Part shown: positions 46,120 to 55,678 of the stretch, in pieces
How the letters are laid out: every line of letters begins with the position of its first letter
Position numbering within the stretch: position 1 is the stretch's first letter
Assembly (NCBI GenBank): GCA_019057385.1
Contig: JAHQJS010000006.1
Span: 62,001-126,000 of the forward strand
Origin: Candidatus Borrarchaeum weybense
GTDB taxonomy: Archaea; Asgardarchaeota; Sifarchaeia; Borrarchaeales; Borrarchaeaceae
Reading direction: 5' to 3'
Length of the DNA stretch: 64,000 bases
Notes under the pieces: model-generated
The model's input: only the letters and a program-made list of their open reading frames with translations
What the model was told of the DNA's origin: nothing
The model's database searches: none
Program-made: the position numbers and the translations under genes

Positions 46120-46875
46120 TTAAATAGGTTTTACTACTGCCCAAATTTCGCCCCAGCGAATTTCATAGGCTTCTGTCTTTAATCCTGCCTCTTTCATTTC
46201 TTCAAAAAACTCTTCTTGTGTATACTCAATATAATGAGTACGATCAAGTCGGTATTCCAGCTTCAATTCCTTCATCAAGGGCACCCGCCAGTCACGCTCA
46301 AAAAGAGGTGCCCTTATGAGGTATTTTGATGGTTGAATTTTAGTTTTGATTTGTGTTAGGAATTCAACACGATGTTCGATGTGTTCTAAAACATTCGATA
46401 ATATTACTGCGTCAAATTTTTCGTTTGGTAAGTCAGTTAAGGCGTTTCCTACAACAAATTTCAAATTTGGGTGTTTAAAATTCTTCTTTGCGAATTCAAT
46501 ATATTTTTTATTAAGATCAATGCCTACTAATTCAACATTTTCTACATTAGTGACTACCCTATATGATAACAAACCATTTCCACAGCCAATATCCAAAACA
46601 AAATCGCCATCATTAACATTTTCAATGAAAAATTTGTGATACTTAGTATGCTTATGTTTTGTATGTATTCCTCCTCCATAGCGACGTGATTCCCGCCCTG
46701 TTAAAAAGTATATGTTTCGATTCAGTTTTAATAACATGTTCAGTGAATCTGAAGGATTTTTTTCAAGTGAAGCCCACTCATTAAGAACAAATGAAATTAT
46801 TGAGACTTTTTTATTCCCTGATAATTTACTTAAAAGAAACATTACTGGCCTCAGTAAAATCTTAATATGCTTCAT
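46120..46875 (-). CDS. Class I SAM methyltransferase, cassette B
   Basis: The 251-residue protein has VLDIGCGNGLLSYRVVTNV, LVGIDLNKKYIEFAKKN, FDAVILSNVLEHIEHRVEF and LFERDWRVPLMKELKLEY. Paralogue of 11973, with the same ATGA overlap to the GT4 gene upstream, so the gene pair was duplicated as a block. Probably acts on a glycan residue added by 46872 or 45076. Confidence 0.87.
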   Translation of the reverse strand: MKHIKILLRPVMFLLSKLSGNKKVSIISFVLNEWASLEKNPSDSLNMLLKLNRNIYFLTGRESRRYGGGIHTKHKHTKYHKFFIENVNDGDFVLDIGCGNGLLSYRVVTNVENVELVGIDLNKKYIEFAKKNFKHPNLKFVVGNALTDLPNEKFDAVILSNVLEHIEHRVEFLTQIKTKIQPSKYLIRAPLFERDWRVPLMKELKLEYRLDRTHYIEYTQEEFFEEMKEAGLKTEAYEIRWGEIWAVVKPI

Positions 46876-48005
46876 AAATTAAGAACCTCATTTATAGCGC
46901 CAAGTTCTAATTGCAATATCTTATCAAGGGGATATTTCTTTAATATATAACTTCGAGCATTTTTGCTCAGTTTGGTTTGAAGCATCTCATCTGACATCAC
47001 GGTTTCTATCGCTAATGCAATACTCTTAAAGTCGGTTTTACATAAATATCCTGTTATTAAATGCTCTATATCTTCCCGTATTCCTATTACATTCGTCCCA
47101 ATAGAGGCCATACCACAGCTCATAGCTTCAAGCAATACTTTAGGATGTCCCTCAAAGTAAGATGGAAGAATAAAAACTCTTGCTTGATTAATGATTTTAG
47201 GTAATTCAAAATTTGGTATATAACCTAATAAAGTGACATCTAGTGCATATTTAGTTATTAATTCCTTGACCTTACTGTCAAAACAGCATCCACCAACCAT
47301 CACTAAGGACAAACTATGATTATCTTTCTTAAGATAATTGATAGCTTTTAATAGATTAAACAGATTTTTTTGTTTGCCAGTTCTTCCAATATAAATAAGA
47401 TCAAATTTCTTATCGATCTGAAAATCTGGCTTAAATACATCAGTTACTACATAATTAGGGATGACTTTGATTTTTTGGGGTTTAATCTTATAGGACTTTA
47501 TAACTAAATCACGCTGCCATTCTGAAGTTACAATCCCTATATCTGCTAAAGTAAAAGCTTTTTTTTCTAATTGAATGGCCGCTTTAATGATTTTTTCATC
47601 TTTATGATTTTTAATTGTGTGTCTGCTGTGTAAATATCCACATCGAACAATTAACTTTTTCCCAAATTTCTTCTTAAACCATATAGGAACTTCAGAGCCT
47701 TTAATCTGATTCGTTTTTAAAATGTCTGAATTTTTGATTTCTGAATAATACTTCAGCAATAGATGAATAATCGTAATTACTCTGGTGCGCCATCGAACTG
47801 GTAAAATCTTAATATTGCCGAGTATATCAGAATAAACTTTGTCTTTGTGACCTCCATACGTCACCATATTGATTCTTTTTAGATACTTAGATAGTTCTTT
47901 ATATATCTCAAGTTCTCGGTCAATCATACCGATATCTGCCCACATCTTCAAACTTACTTGTTTAGTAAAAAATAGTGTTAGTGTTGTGTCTGCGATTTCC
48001 ATCAT
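46872..48005 (-). CDS. GT4 family glycosyltransferase, cassette B (intact)
   Basis: The 377-residue GT-B protein starts with two ATGs and DTTLTLFFTKQVSLKMWADI; hinge VIPNYVVTDVFKPDF, LIYIGRTGKQKNLFNLLKA, and donor site YFEGHPKVLLEAMSCGMASI (EX7E). It is the intact counterpart of the deleted 12734 gene and a paralogue of 23569. The stop overlaps the methyltransferase ATG. TACTT at 47136 and 47955 are the counterparts of the deletion endpoints in cassette A. Confidence 0.9.
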   Translation of the reverse strand: MMEIADTTLTLFFTKQVSLKMWADIGMIDRELEIYKELSKYLKRINMVTYGGHKDKVYSDILGNIKILPVRWRTRVITIIHLLLKYYSEIKNSDILKTNQIKGSEVPIWFKKKFGKKLIVRCGYLHSRHTIKNHKDEKIIKAAIQLEKKAFTLADIGIVTSEWQRDLVIKSYKIKPQKIKVIPNYVVTDVFKPDFQIDKKFDLIYIGRTGKQKNLFNLLKAINYLKKDNHSLSLVMVGGCCFDSKVKELITKYALDVTLLGYIPNFELPKIINQARVFILPSYFEGHPKVLLEAMSCGMASIGTNVIGIREDIEHLITGYLCKTDFKSIALAIETVMSDEMLQTKLSKNARSYILKKYPLDKILQLELGAINEVLNL

Positions 48006-48169
48006 TAATTACCAATTTGCATTTTCAATAAGAATCGATTTTTAATAGTTTCCAATTTTTAAGCAAAATGGCAGAGGAATTTTATTGTCAACTGGCGAGA
48101 TGATCTTCATATCCCGATAGGTAAGAATGATGATTTTTCGGAATTAAGGCCTTAAAAATTTGAAGACAA

Positions 48170-49957
48170 CTAAGGATAGAATTTAAATATCAGTATAGGT
48201 GCATTTACATAAACTTCTTCAAAATAATCATTTGCCCTGATAGATTGCGCAAAGTTATCCATTTCCAATATAACATGTGTTACATTGTTTTGTGAACAAT
48301 AGGAAACCACATTTGTTGGTGAAGAACTGTAAATGGTACGATCGCTGATAAGCGTTCTAGGGTATAAGATAGAAGAATAAGGAGCATGATCGTTTGTTAA
48401 AACTAAGATTACCGCATTTTCAGGAGAATTATCGTAAAGCCAGAGGGCTGCTGCTACATCTTCATGTTTATAGCGTCTATTGATAGTTGCATGATATCCT
48501 CTTACCATTCCGAAAAAAATCTGATAAACTATGCACATTACTATAATAAAGTGAATTACATACGACTTTATATTGCCCTTTTCGCTTAAAGGTTTCACAG
48601 CATTCCTGAAGACCTTTATCGTACTCCCTAAACCTTGTGCGGTTAAAGTGGATGCAAAAATCGAGAAAGATGGGAAAATCCTAATATTCATCCATGAACC
48701 TTGTAAATTAATAAAATTAATCAGAATGAATGTTTCTAAAAAACAAATCACATAAAACATTCGTTTTGGTGAGCGATTTAAAAAATAATAAATTAATCCA
48801 ATAAATGAGAAGACTAGACTATAGCCAAACGTCCATTGTGCATTATCGCGAAACATAGCCAAAGGCAAGATATTAGCATTAAATGTAACATAATAAATAA
48901 ATCTTAATAATCTCTGAGCAAAAATCGGTAGCAATAAACTTCCACCAATTAGCCCTGCTATTGTTATAATTGAAATCTTAGGAGACTTATACAATACGAT
49001 GTAAAGAAGTGTTGGTATTATAATTGGTCCAAAACTACTAAAACTAGTTAATCCTAAGCCTGATAGAACAAGAAGTCCGAGGATATCTGCTTTCAGATTC
49101 TGTTCAAAAAGAAATAGGGCTAGAACCACAATTAAGAATAATCCAAGTGATTCTGTACTAAAGATTTTTCCTCTCCAGATTACCAATCGCGAGGTTCCAT
49201 AAACAAGCACCGCGTAGATTGCTAGTTTTTCCGAACTAAGAAGTTTTTTGGAACCAATATATACTCCTAAACATTGCAAAAGGCTTAGAAACGGTCCTAT
49301 ATATAAGATTATATAGTAAGGGTTTGCTAAATTTGGAAGAAACATAACTGCTAAAAAATAAGCTGCTCCCCGTGGGAAATTTAGAAAATATCCGTATGCA
49401 ATATAGCCGCTCTCGGCTAAATCAATTATAAGGTGTCCTTTTACGGCAATTTTCTTACTCTCAATGAGCCAGAACCATGTGTCACTAACAGGCATAACGA
49501 TGCTCTTTAATAAATCGTTTAATTCTATAAATATTATTAAAAGCAAAACGAAAAGTAACAGCACAGTCGACGTTTTAATTTTAATAAACTTTAATTTTAT
49601 AATATTTGTTCTCAATGAATCTACTTGGATCTTATTTTTTACACTTTTGAATAAATGATATAGATCTTTATGATAAAGTAAAATTACTAGACCTGGAAGT
49701 GGCAGAAGGGATATTGTCAACGTAATTAAGTTAATAATCAAAAATTGATCAAGAAGATAACAGATTATTACTAAATAACTAATTCCTATTCCAGTAGCTA
49801 AGATAAATAGTTCAATAATCCCATATCTTTTGAGATCCTTATACAAAAGAGTCAAAACAGAAAGTCCTGGTATTGCAGTAATAACTACAAACCAAAACCA
49901 AACAAAAAGCAGACCAAATAAAATATCAGGATACTGGAAAAGTGTTAGGTCTACCAA
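48170..49957 (-). CDS. Polytopic GT-C-like membrane glycosyltransferase, cassette B copy 1
   Basis: The 595-residue paralogue of 50019 and 6572 has about 12 hydrophobic segments, the outer-loop motif as PVSDTWFWLIESKKIAV (D-T-W in place of the D-P-W of the others), and AAALWLYDNSPENAVIL at the soluble lobe. It has diverged further than 50019 and 6572 have from each other. Together with 50019 it forms a tandem pair absent from cassette A. Start TTG at 49957 is uncertain; the N-terminus is about 13 residues longer than in its paralogues. Confidence 0.75.
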   Translation of the reverse strand: MVDLTLFQYPDILFGLLFVWFWFVVITAIPGLSVLTLLYKDLKRYGIIELFILATGIGISYLVIICYLLDQFLIINLITLTISLLPLPGLVILLYHKDLYHLFKSVKNKIQVDSLRTNIIKLKFIKIKTSTVLLLFVLLLIIFIELNDLLKSIVMPVSDTWFWLIESKKIAVKGHLIIDLAESGYIAYGYFLNFPRGAAYFLAVMFLPNLANPYYIILYIGPFLSLLQCLGVYIGSKKLLSSEKLAIYAVLVYGTSRLVIWRGKIFSTESLGLFLIVVLALFLFEQNLKADILGLLVLSGLGLTSFSSFGPIIIPTLLYIVLYKSPKISIITIAGLIGGSLLLPIFAQRLLRFIYYVTFNANILPLAMFRDNAQWTFGYSLVFSFIGLIYYFLNRSPKRMFYVICFLETFILINFINLQGSWMNIRIFPSFSIFASTLTAQGLGSTIKVFRNAVKPLSEKGNIKSYVIHFIIVMCIVYQIFFGMVRGYHATINRRYKHEDVAAALWLYDNSPENAVILVLTNDHAPYSSILYPRTLISDRTIYSSSPTNVVSYCSQNNVTHVILEMDNFAQSIRANDYFEEVYVNAPILIFKFYP

Positions 49958-50018
49958 TATAAAATCCTCTTAAGCGTATTAAACGTAGATCATAAATAGA
50001 TTTACTTTATAAATTCTT

Positions 50019-51764
50019 CTACTTGCTAAATTCGAATATTATCATGCATGCGTTTCTATAAATTTCCTTAAAATTGTTATTTGCTTCAATAAGTTGCTCA
50101 GAGGCATCGATTTCCATAACGATGTAGTTGATATTATTTTGAGAACAATATACTACGATTTCTGATAGGGAAAGGTTTGAAGCGTTTTGGTCTACGATAA
50201 GCCCTTTAGGGTATAAAATAGTTGAATAAAGTATATGATCTTCGCTTGAAACCAAGATTACTGCATTTTCAGGGGAATTTTCGCAAAGCCAAAGTGCTGC
50301 TGTTACATCTTCAGATCTATGATACCTATTAATAGTTTCGTGGTATCCTACTACCATTCCAAAATAGATCTGATAAACTAAACACATAATAACGATAAAG
50401 TGGAGCATGTAAGAATTTATACTAACCTTTTGATTTAGAGGCGGTAAAACCTTCCCAAATATTTTTATCGTACTCCATAAACCTTGTGCGGCTAAAGTGG
50501 ATGCAAAAATAGAAAAAACTGGGTAAATCCTTATATTCATCCACCAAAATGGCAGATTGATAAAGTTAATCAGAATGAATGAATATAAGAAACACATCGT
50601 ACAAAACACCCGTTCAGATGAGCGATTCAGGAAACAATAAATCACACCAATAAATGAGAACGCTAAACTATAGCCAAATGTCCATTGCGCATTATTAATG
50701 AACATGGCTAAAAACGAAATATTTGTGCTGAATTTAGTATCTAAAATATAGTTAAAAATAGTTTGAGTAAAATTCGATAGAAGTAAGCCTGCCCCTATTA
50801 TTATTGCAACTATTATAACTGAAATTTTATAAGGTTTAGCTAATACGATATAAAAAAGTGTTGGTAATATAACTGGTCCAAAACAACTCAAGCTAGTTAG
50901 TCCTAGCCCTATTAGAGCTAGAAGTCCAAGGATATCTGCTTTCAGATTGTTCTCCGTAATAAATAGGAATAAAATTATAATAAGAAACAATCCGACTGAT
51001 TCAGTAATATAGATCTTCGCTCTCCAAATCACTAATCTTGAAGTTCCATAAATAAGGACGGAGTAGATAGCGCACTTATCTGATTTCAGAAGCTTTTTGG
51101 AAGCAGCGTATACTCCTAGGCACTGTAAAAGATATAGAATTATCCCCATATAAAAGATTATATAATAAGGATTTGTTAAATTAGGTAGAATCATTAGTGC
51201 TAAAAAGTATGCCGTTCCACGCGGGAACCATTGGAAATAATCGCCAGCAAAAGATTCTGGCTCTGCTTGAATATGCCCAGTTATTGCTACCTGCTTACTT
51301 TCAAGGAGCCAGAACCATGGATCCCTAGCAGGCAAAATGATGTTCTTTGCCAAATCATTTAAGACAATAAATACAATGAAACATAAAACTAATAGTAGAA
51401 GTACAGTCGATGTATTTATGTTAAAAAACTTTGATTTGGTAAGTATATCCTTTATTAATACATCCTTTTTGAGTTTATTTCTTACGTTTGTTAATAAATG
51501 AAATATATCTTTGTGATAAAGTAAAATAGCGATGCAGGGAAATGGCAAAAGGAATATTATCAACGTTACTAAGTTAATAATCAAAAAAGCATCCAGAAGA
51601 TAGCTCACTATTACCAAATAACTGATTCCTATTCCTATCGCTAAGATAAATAATTCAATAATCCCATTTCTTTTGAGATCTCGATTCAAGATACTCAATA
51701 CAGAAAATCCAGGAATAATTGTGATGCCCACAAACCAAACAAGGAGTAATATGATATTAATCAA
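50019..51764 (-). CDS. Polytopic GT-C-like membrane glycosyltransferase, cassette B copy 2
   Basis: The 581-residue protein is the direct counterpart of 6572: ARDPWFWLLESKQVAI, the same helix pattern, and TAALWLCENSPENAVIL. The same TTG start follows the related AAAGAGGCCCAAG leader. It probably uses a lipid-phosphate sugar from the DPM1-like GT2 enzymes (5156, 28810). Next to 48170, 61 bases away, so the pair likely arose by tandem duplication. Confidence 0.78.
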   Translation of the reverse strand: MINIILLLVWFVGITIIPGFSVLSILNRDLKRNGIIELFILAIGIGISYLVIVSYLLDAFLIINLVTLIIFLLPFPCIAILLYHKDIFHLLTNVRNKLKKDVLIKDILTKSKFFNINTSTVLLLLVLCFIVFIVLNDLAKNIILPARDPWFWLLESKQVAITGHIQAEPESFAGDYFQWFPRGTAYFLALMILPNLTNPYYIIFYMGIILYLLQCLGVYAASKKLLKSDKCAIYSVLIYGTSRLVIWRAKIYITESVGLFLIIILFLFITENNLKADILGLLALIGLGLTSLSCFGPVILPTLFYIVLAKPYKISVIIVAIIIGAGLLLSNFTQTIFNYILDTKFSTNISFLAMFINNAQWTFGYSLAFSFIGVIYCFLNRSSERVFCTMCFLYSFILINFINLPFWWMNIRIYPVFSIFASTLAAQGLWSTIKIFGKVLPPLNQKVSINSYMLHFIVIMCLVYQIYFGMVVGYHETINRYHRSEDVTAALWLCENSPENAVILVSSEDHILYSTILYPKGLIVDQNASNLSLSEIVVYCSQNNINYIVMEIDASEQLIEANNNFKEIYRNACMIIFEFSK

Positions 51765-52251
51765 ACTTGGGCCTCTTTAGTGCAGTATCAAATCCATTTT
51801 ACGGCTTTTTCATACGGGCTAGTTTATCTTTTGAAGGAAATAAGATATAACTGCTAGAATTATAAAAGTGTAATTTTTTTTTGGATTAAAAACTTTTTGA
51901 ACAGCAGTTATGTCGTTATCTCTTACTGACGGATTAAAAGAAAAATAACTTGATGAACTTTGGACTCAAATGTCAACTAAATTACTGCAGAGATACGTTT
52001 TTAGACATTGAAAGAAAACAAAATTTCAAACTCTGGAATAATCTTAAACGCATTTACAGAAAAACGGTTTGGATATTCTTATAAAATCGTTTGTGTCTTC
52101 GAAAATGATGAGAACTACTCCTGAGAACGAGCTTGTCATTTGCGAAATACCTGTGATATATCATAAACAGATAAAAAAAATGTTCTAATCCTGGTGATAT
52201 CTTTACAAATCACTTTTAATATAACTTTTATCTCGTAAAACATCCATTTCT
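51765..52251. other. Intergenic, no gene seen
   Basis: The first ~50 bases match 8315-8360 in cassette A; beyond that the two spacers are unrelated. No relic or motif recognised in the rest. Confidence 0.5.
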
Positions 52252-53229
52252 CTAAACCAATCCTCTAATAAATCCGAGAGACCAACCAAAAAACTCTGTT
52301 ATGAAAATAAGTACTAGAGATAAATACATTTTGAAACTTAACTTATTTTTAATAACTAAATGTGTTGAGAACGCCAATATAACAATGAAATAACTCATAA
52401 TTAAGCCTATACTTATTATAAAAAGAATGGGCCACTTCAGCGCTAGCAATAATAGGATGATTATGCCGATTAGTTCAAGAGATGGAAGGATATGTATCCA
52501 TCCTAACGCTTTTTTATCCTTTTTGACTAATTGCGCCCTTCCTATCGCGTATCTGTATATTTGTTTGAAAAATTTTAGTAAAGATGTCCTATGATAGTGG
52601 AAAACTTTTGCGGACGGAGCATATAATATCTTATAGCCACTTTTTTTAAGCCTCTGGTTTAAGTCTGCATCTTCTGCAGTTATCAAGCTTTCATCAAATA
52701 AACCAATCTTATCAAAAATATCTTTATAATACACTGCATTGCAACCAGGAGCACTATTTACATATTTTTTCTCTGTTAAGACTTTAGTATGGGTAGACGG
52801 TCCTCCGCCTAAAGGTGTCGATAATGCCAGGCCAACTGCCTTAGAAAAACCATCTAAGTCTGATGGGATGGCATTTGGTCCCGTTGCGCAAACAACGCCT
52901 TCATCTCTATCTAATGCTAAGACCAAGTCATCTAACCAAGTTTTTCCAACTGTGCAATCAGCATCTGTAAAGGCAATAATGCTACCTTTTGCGATCTTAA
53001 TTCCTTCATTACAAGCACCTGCTCGCGTTCCCTTGTTTTCATACATTATTTTTGCTTCATACATGGATGCAATAAGAATAGTATCATCAGTTGAATGTCC
53101 ATCTACGATTATAACTTCCTTTTTTGGATAATTCAAGCTAAATACAGATTTTAAGCATTCATTTATTGTTCTGTCATTGTTTTTTGTTGGTAGGATAATA
53201 CTTACAAGGGGATTTTTGGTAACCTTCAC
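52252..53229 (-). CDS. GT2 glycosyltransferase with C-terminal membrane segments, cassette B
   Basis: Paralogue of 8737: VSIILPTKNNDRTINECLK, IVDGHSTDDT, metal site DAD (FTDADCTVGKTWL), AEDADLNQRL, then RTSLLKFFKQIYRYAIGRAQ and two or three helices. An upstream TTG at 53253 would add eight residues, but the GTG at 53229 is preceded by AGGACCTGAAAA and is conserved with 8737, so it is the better start. Same order as cassette A: GT-C, this GT2, methyltransferase. Confidence 0.88.
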   Translation of the reverse strand: MKVTKNPLVSIILPTKNNDRTINECLKSVFSLNYPKKEVIIVDGHSTDDTILIASMYEAKIMYENKGTRAGACNEGIKIAKGSIIAFTDADCTVGKTWLDDLVLALDRDEGVVCATGPNAIPSDLDGFSKAVGLALSTPLGGGPSTHTKVLTEKKYVNSAPGCNAVYYKDIFDKIGLFDESLITAEDADLNQRLKKSGYKILYAPSAKVFHYHRTSLLKFFKQIYRYAIGRAQLVKKDKKALGWIHILPSLELIGIIILLLLALKWPILFIISIGLIMSYFIVILAFSTHLVIKNKLSFKMYLSLVLIFITEFFGWSLGFIRGLV

Positions 53230-53441
53230 TTTTTTCAGGTCCTGATATTCCAATTAGATAAGTTTTACAGCATATTTCAAAAATATCTTTAGTTCATCCT
53301 TTTATGTTTAGAAAAGTAAGTCATTTTCACAAAAAAGAATTCTACATATTATATTTGAAAGATCCGCTTGACTTCACTGGGACTCAATTATAACATAACC
53401 AAAAGAATCACTTCTTTACACTGTATCACGAGAATTCATCT

Positions 53442-54185
53442 CTATTTGTAAAAAGCAATTCCGATGTTTCTAAAAATCCAATAGTTCAAGTTATATCTTT
53501 CACAAAAAATTAGAAAAGCATTTTTCAGAAAAGGTAAATTCACCACATCATGAGTTGATAGTATTCCATCTTGATTTAAATATTTAAAGGCCATATGATA
53601 TTCCCAAAACATGTGATCAAACGTATGAAGACTATCGTGAAAAAAGAGATCTATGTGACTTAACTGATTTAGCAATTTAGGGAGTAACACTGCGCTATCC
53701 CCGATAATTAATTCCCACCTATCTAAGGCTGCCTCTCGAACAAGAAAACCTTTAGGCGGCATATTTGGATCATGAGGGAGATCGATACTATATAATTTAC
53801 CGGATCCGTTTTTCTTTATTGCCTCAAGGATATGAGAACTGGATGCACCGTATAAAGTACCTGTTTCAACGACAATACTTGGCTTTAGTGCCCGGACTAA
53901 TAAATATAGAGTTTCGCAATCAAAATTGAAAGTTGTGTCACTACTATGCCCTATCATTTTAATCAATTTAGATCTTTTAGAATCATACCAAGATTTGAAT
54001 TTTGAATTAAGGTATTCAGAGTAAATCGCCTTTGTGTTGACATCAAAATTAGTGGATAAAAACTCTAAGAAATTAGCCCGTTCTTTGGTATCTGGATTTT
54101 TTTGTTCGATTAAACGTTTATATAATTTTGTAAGCACCTGAGTTGGATGCCTAATTGATTTCAATAATAATTTATGTCGTTTCAT
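53442..54185 (-). CDS. Class I SAM methyltransferase (Methyltransf_24-like), cassette B
   Basis: The 247-residue twin of 9998, with the same VVETGTLYGASSSHILEA and HIDLFFHDSLHTFDH motifs. Codons in 53734-53945 are identical at every base to the cassette A gene. Both ends of the gene differ by roughly 15-20%, so the centre looks recently converted. The ATG is preceded by GTGAG. The leader contains a perfect inverted repeat at 54218. Confidence 0.82.
   Translation of the reverse strand: MKRHKLLLKSIRHPTQVLTKLYKRLIEQKNPDTKERANFLEFLSTNFDVNTKAIYSEYLNSKFKSWYDSKRSKLIKMIGHSSDTTFNFDCETLYLLVRALKPSIVVETGTLYGASSSHILEAIKKNGSGKLYSIDLPHDPNMPPKGFLVREAALDRWELIIGDSAVLLPKLLNQLSHIDLFFHDSLHTFDHMFWEYHMAFKYLNQDGILSTHDVVNLPFLKNAFLIFCERYNLNYWIFRNIGIAFYK
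53734..53945. repeat. 212-bp identical tract, direct partner at 10290-10501
   Basis: No mismatch over 212 bases with the cassette A methyltransferase gene, in the same orientation. Confidence 0.9.
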
Positions 54186-54217
54186 TTTTTCTCACTACTT
54201 CCACATTCTAACGTCCC

Positions 54218-54240
54218 CCCCATATTTACAAGATATGGGG
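54218..54240. promoter_or_regulatory. Perfect inverted repeat upstream of the methyltransferase gene, cassette B
   Basis: CCCCATAT, spacer TTACAAG, ATATGGGG: 8-base perfect arms, about 33 bases before the ATG at 54185 and about 220 before the divergent GT4 at 54458. A run of seven Cs begins at 54215, against four in cassette A. Conserved across duplicates, so it is probably functional. Confidence 0.5.
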
Positions 54241-54457
54241 CGCAAACTGTCTAAAAGAGATTCTATATCAAATTTTTTGAAATTGTCCATTGTTTTTTTA
54301 ATTCACAAATCACTTTTTAATTTTCGTTTTGGAGGCGTTTCAATGTTAGAAACTACATATAAGAACGTTATTTTTAATAGGGTGGCGTTATGTGTGTTCT
54401 AAAATGTATATTTTTAGAGCCACTATGAATGTAAAAAGCTGTAGAGAGAGTTATGTG

Positions 54458-55609
54458 ATGAAGATATGTGTAATTGCTCCATATGATGCTTTATCTCCAG
54501 CTTTTGGTGCTTCGGTAAGGGTTTTTAAGATAGCTATGGGGCTTAGTATTTGTGGGGCAAACGTTTTCGTGTTGCATCATGGACTTACCAAAGTGGTTAG
54601 TTCCAACCTAAGATTTGTTAATTTTAAATCGTTTGACCTAGTTTTGGGCAGTACTAACTATCTTCATCCGTTAAATCCATTTTATCCTTCTAAGTTGTCT
54701 TCTTTTTTAGAAAAAATAAATCCTGATATTGTGCAGGGAGAACAGCCTTGGAGCGCATTTCCAACGATATTTTTTACCAGACGCTATGGGGTTCCTTACA
54801 TTCTTGATGCCCATAATGTTGAGTTTTTATGGTCTATATACGCAAGTAAAATGCCTCTTTTAGCACCTTTTACTTTTCTTGTTGAAAAGCTTGCCACAAA
54901 AACCTCCTCTTCGATTTTAACTATATCAGAGATAGACAGAGATCATTTATCTCGCATATACAAAATCCCTACGGAAAAGTTTTTTATGGTTCCAAACGGG
55001 ATTGATGTATCACGTTTTGATGAAAAGCCTTCTTCGTTGAACCTTAAAAAACGGCTGGGTTTTAGTTCTGAAAGTAAGATAGTTGTGTTTCATGGTTCAA
55101 TGGGCACTAGACAAAACTATGAGGCTTCTAATCTAATTGTAGATTATATTGCTCCTAAAATTAGGTCTGCTACATTTTTAATAATAGGAAAAAACCCTCC
55201 TTTGTGGCTTAGAAAGAAGGCTAAGGCACAAAAGAACGTCTTGTTACTGGGTTTTGTCCCTAAGGTTGAAGAATATATAATGGCTGCTGACGTATGTATA
55301 GCTCCTATTCGGAGAGGATCTGGAACTAGATTAAAGTTGTTGGAATATCTTGCCGCTGGGAAACCGATAGTTTCAACCATTATAGGAGCCGAGGGATTGC
55401 CGTTAAAATCAAATGTTCATGGTATATTTTGTAAAGATATTGATGAATGTTTTATAGGTTCAATAAAAAATCTCTTATTGAATAAGGGGATTGCGAAAGA
55501 AATGTGTAAGGCCGCTAGAATGATGGCAGAGAAGTTTGACTGGAAAATCATAACAGAACAACTCTTTGAATTTTATAAGGAAGAATTGTTGGGGAAGGCA
55601 TCAGTTTGA
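54458..55609 (+). CDS. GT4 family glycosyltransferase
   Basis: The ~383-residue GT-B enzyme begins MKICVIAPYDALSPAFGASV, with VPNGIDVSRFDEKPSSLNL at the hinge, VVFHGSMGTRQNYEASNL, and donor region PIRRGSGTRLKLLEYLAAG. This lacks a strict EX7E but is usual for this subfamily. The frame opens upstream at 54392, but the ATG at 54458 is the normal start, after AGAGAG. It lies in the 3.5-kb segment that cassette A has lost. Confidence 0.88.
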   Translation: MKICVIAPYDALSPAFGASVRVFKIAMGLSICGANVFVLHHGLTKVVSSNLRFVNFKSFDLVLGSTNYLHPLNPFYPSKLSSFLEKINPDIVQGEQPWSAFPTIFFTRRYGVPYILDAHNVEFLWSIYASKMPLLAPFTFLVEKLATKTSSSILTISEIDRDHLSRIYKIPTEKFFMVPNGIDVSRFDEKPSSLNLKKRLGFSSESKIVVFHGSMGTRQNYEASNLIVDYIAPKIRSATFLIIGKNPPLWLRKKAKAQKNVLLLGFVPKVEEYIMAADVCIAPIRRGSGTRLKLLEYLAAGKPIVSTIIGAEGLPLKSNVHGIFCKDIDECFIGSIKNLLLNKGIAKEMCKAARMMAEKFDWKIITEQLFEFYKEELLGKASV

Positions 55610-55678
55610 AAGTGGTCATTCAATTACGGACAAAATTCCAATAAAAATAACTGACCTAGTTCGAATCAAGAGGCGTAT

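Noticed and set aside
45076..48005. Phase-variable on/off switching of cassette B
   Set aside because: No inverted repeats or invertase gene flank this cassette; only the separate 259/11636 inverted tract offers inversion potential.
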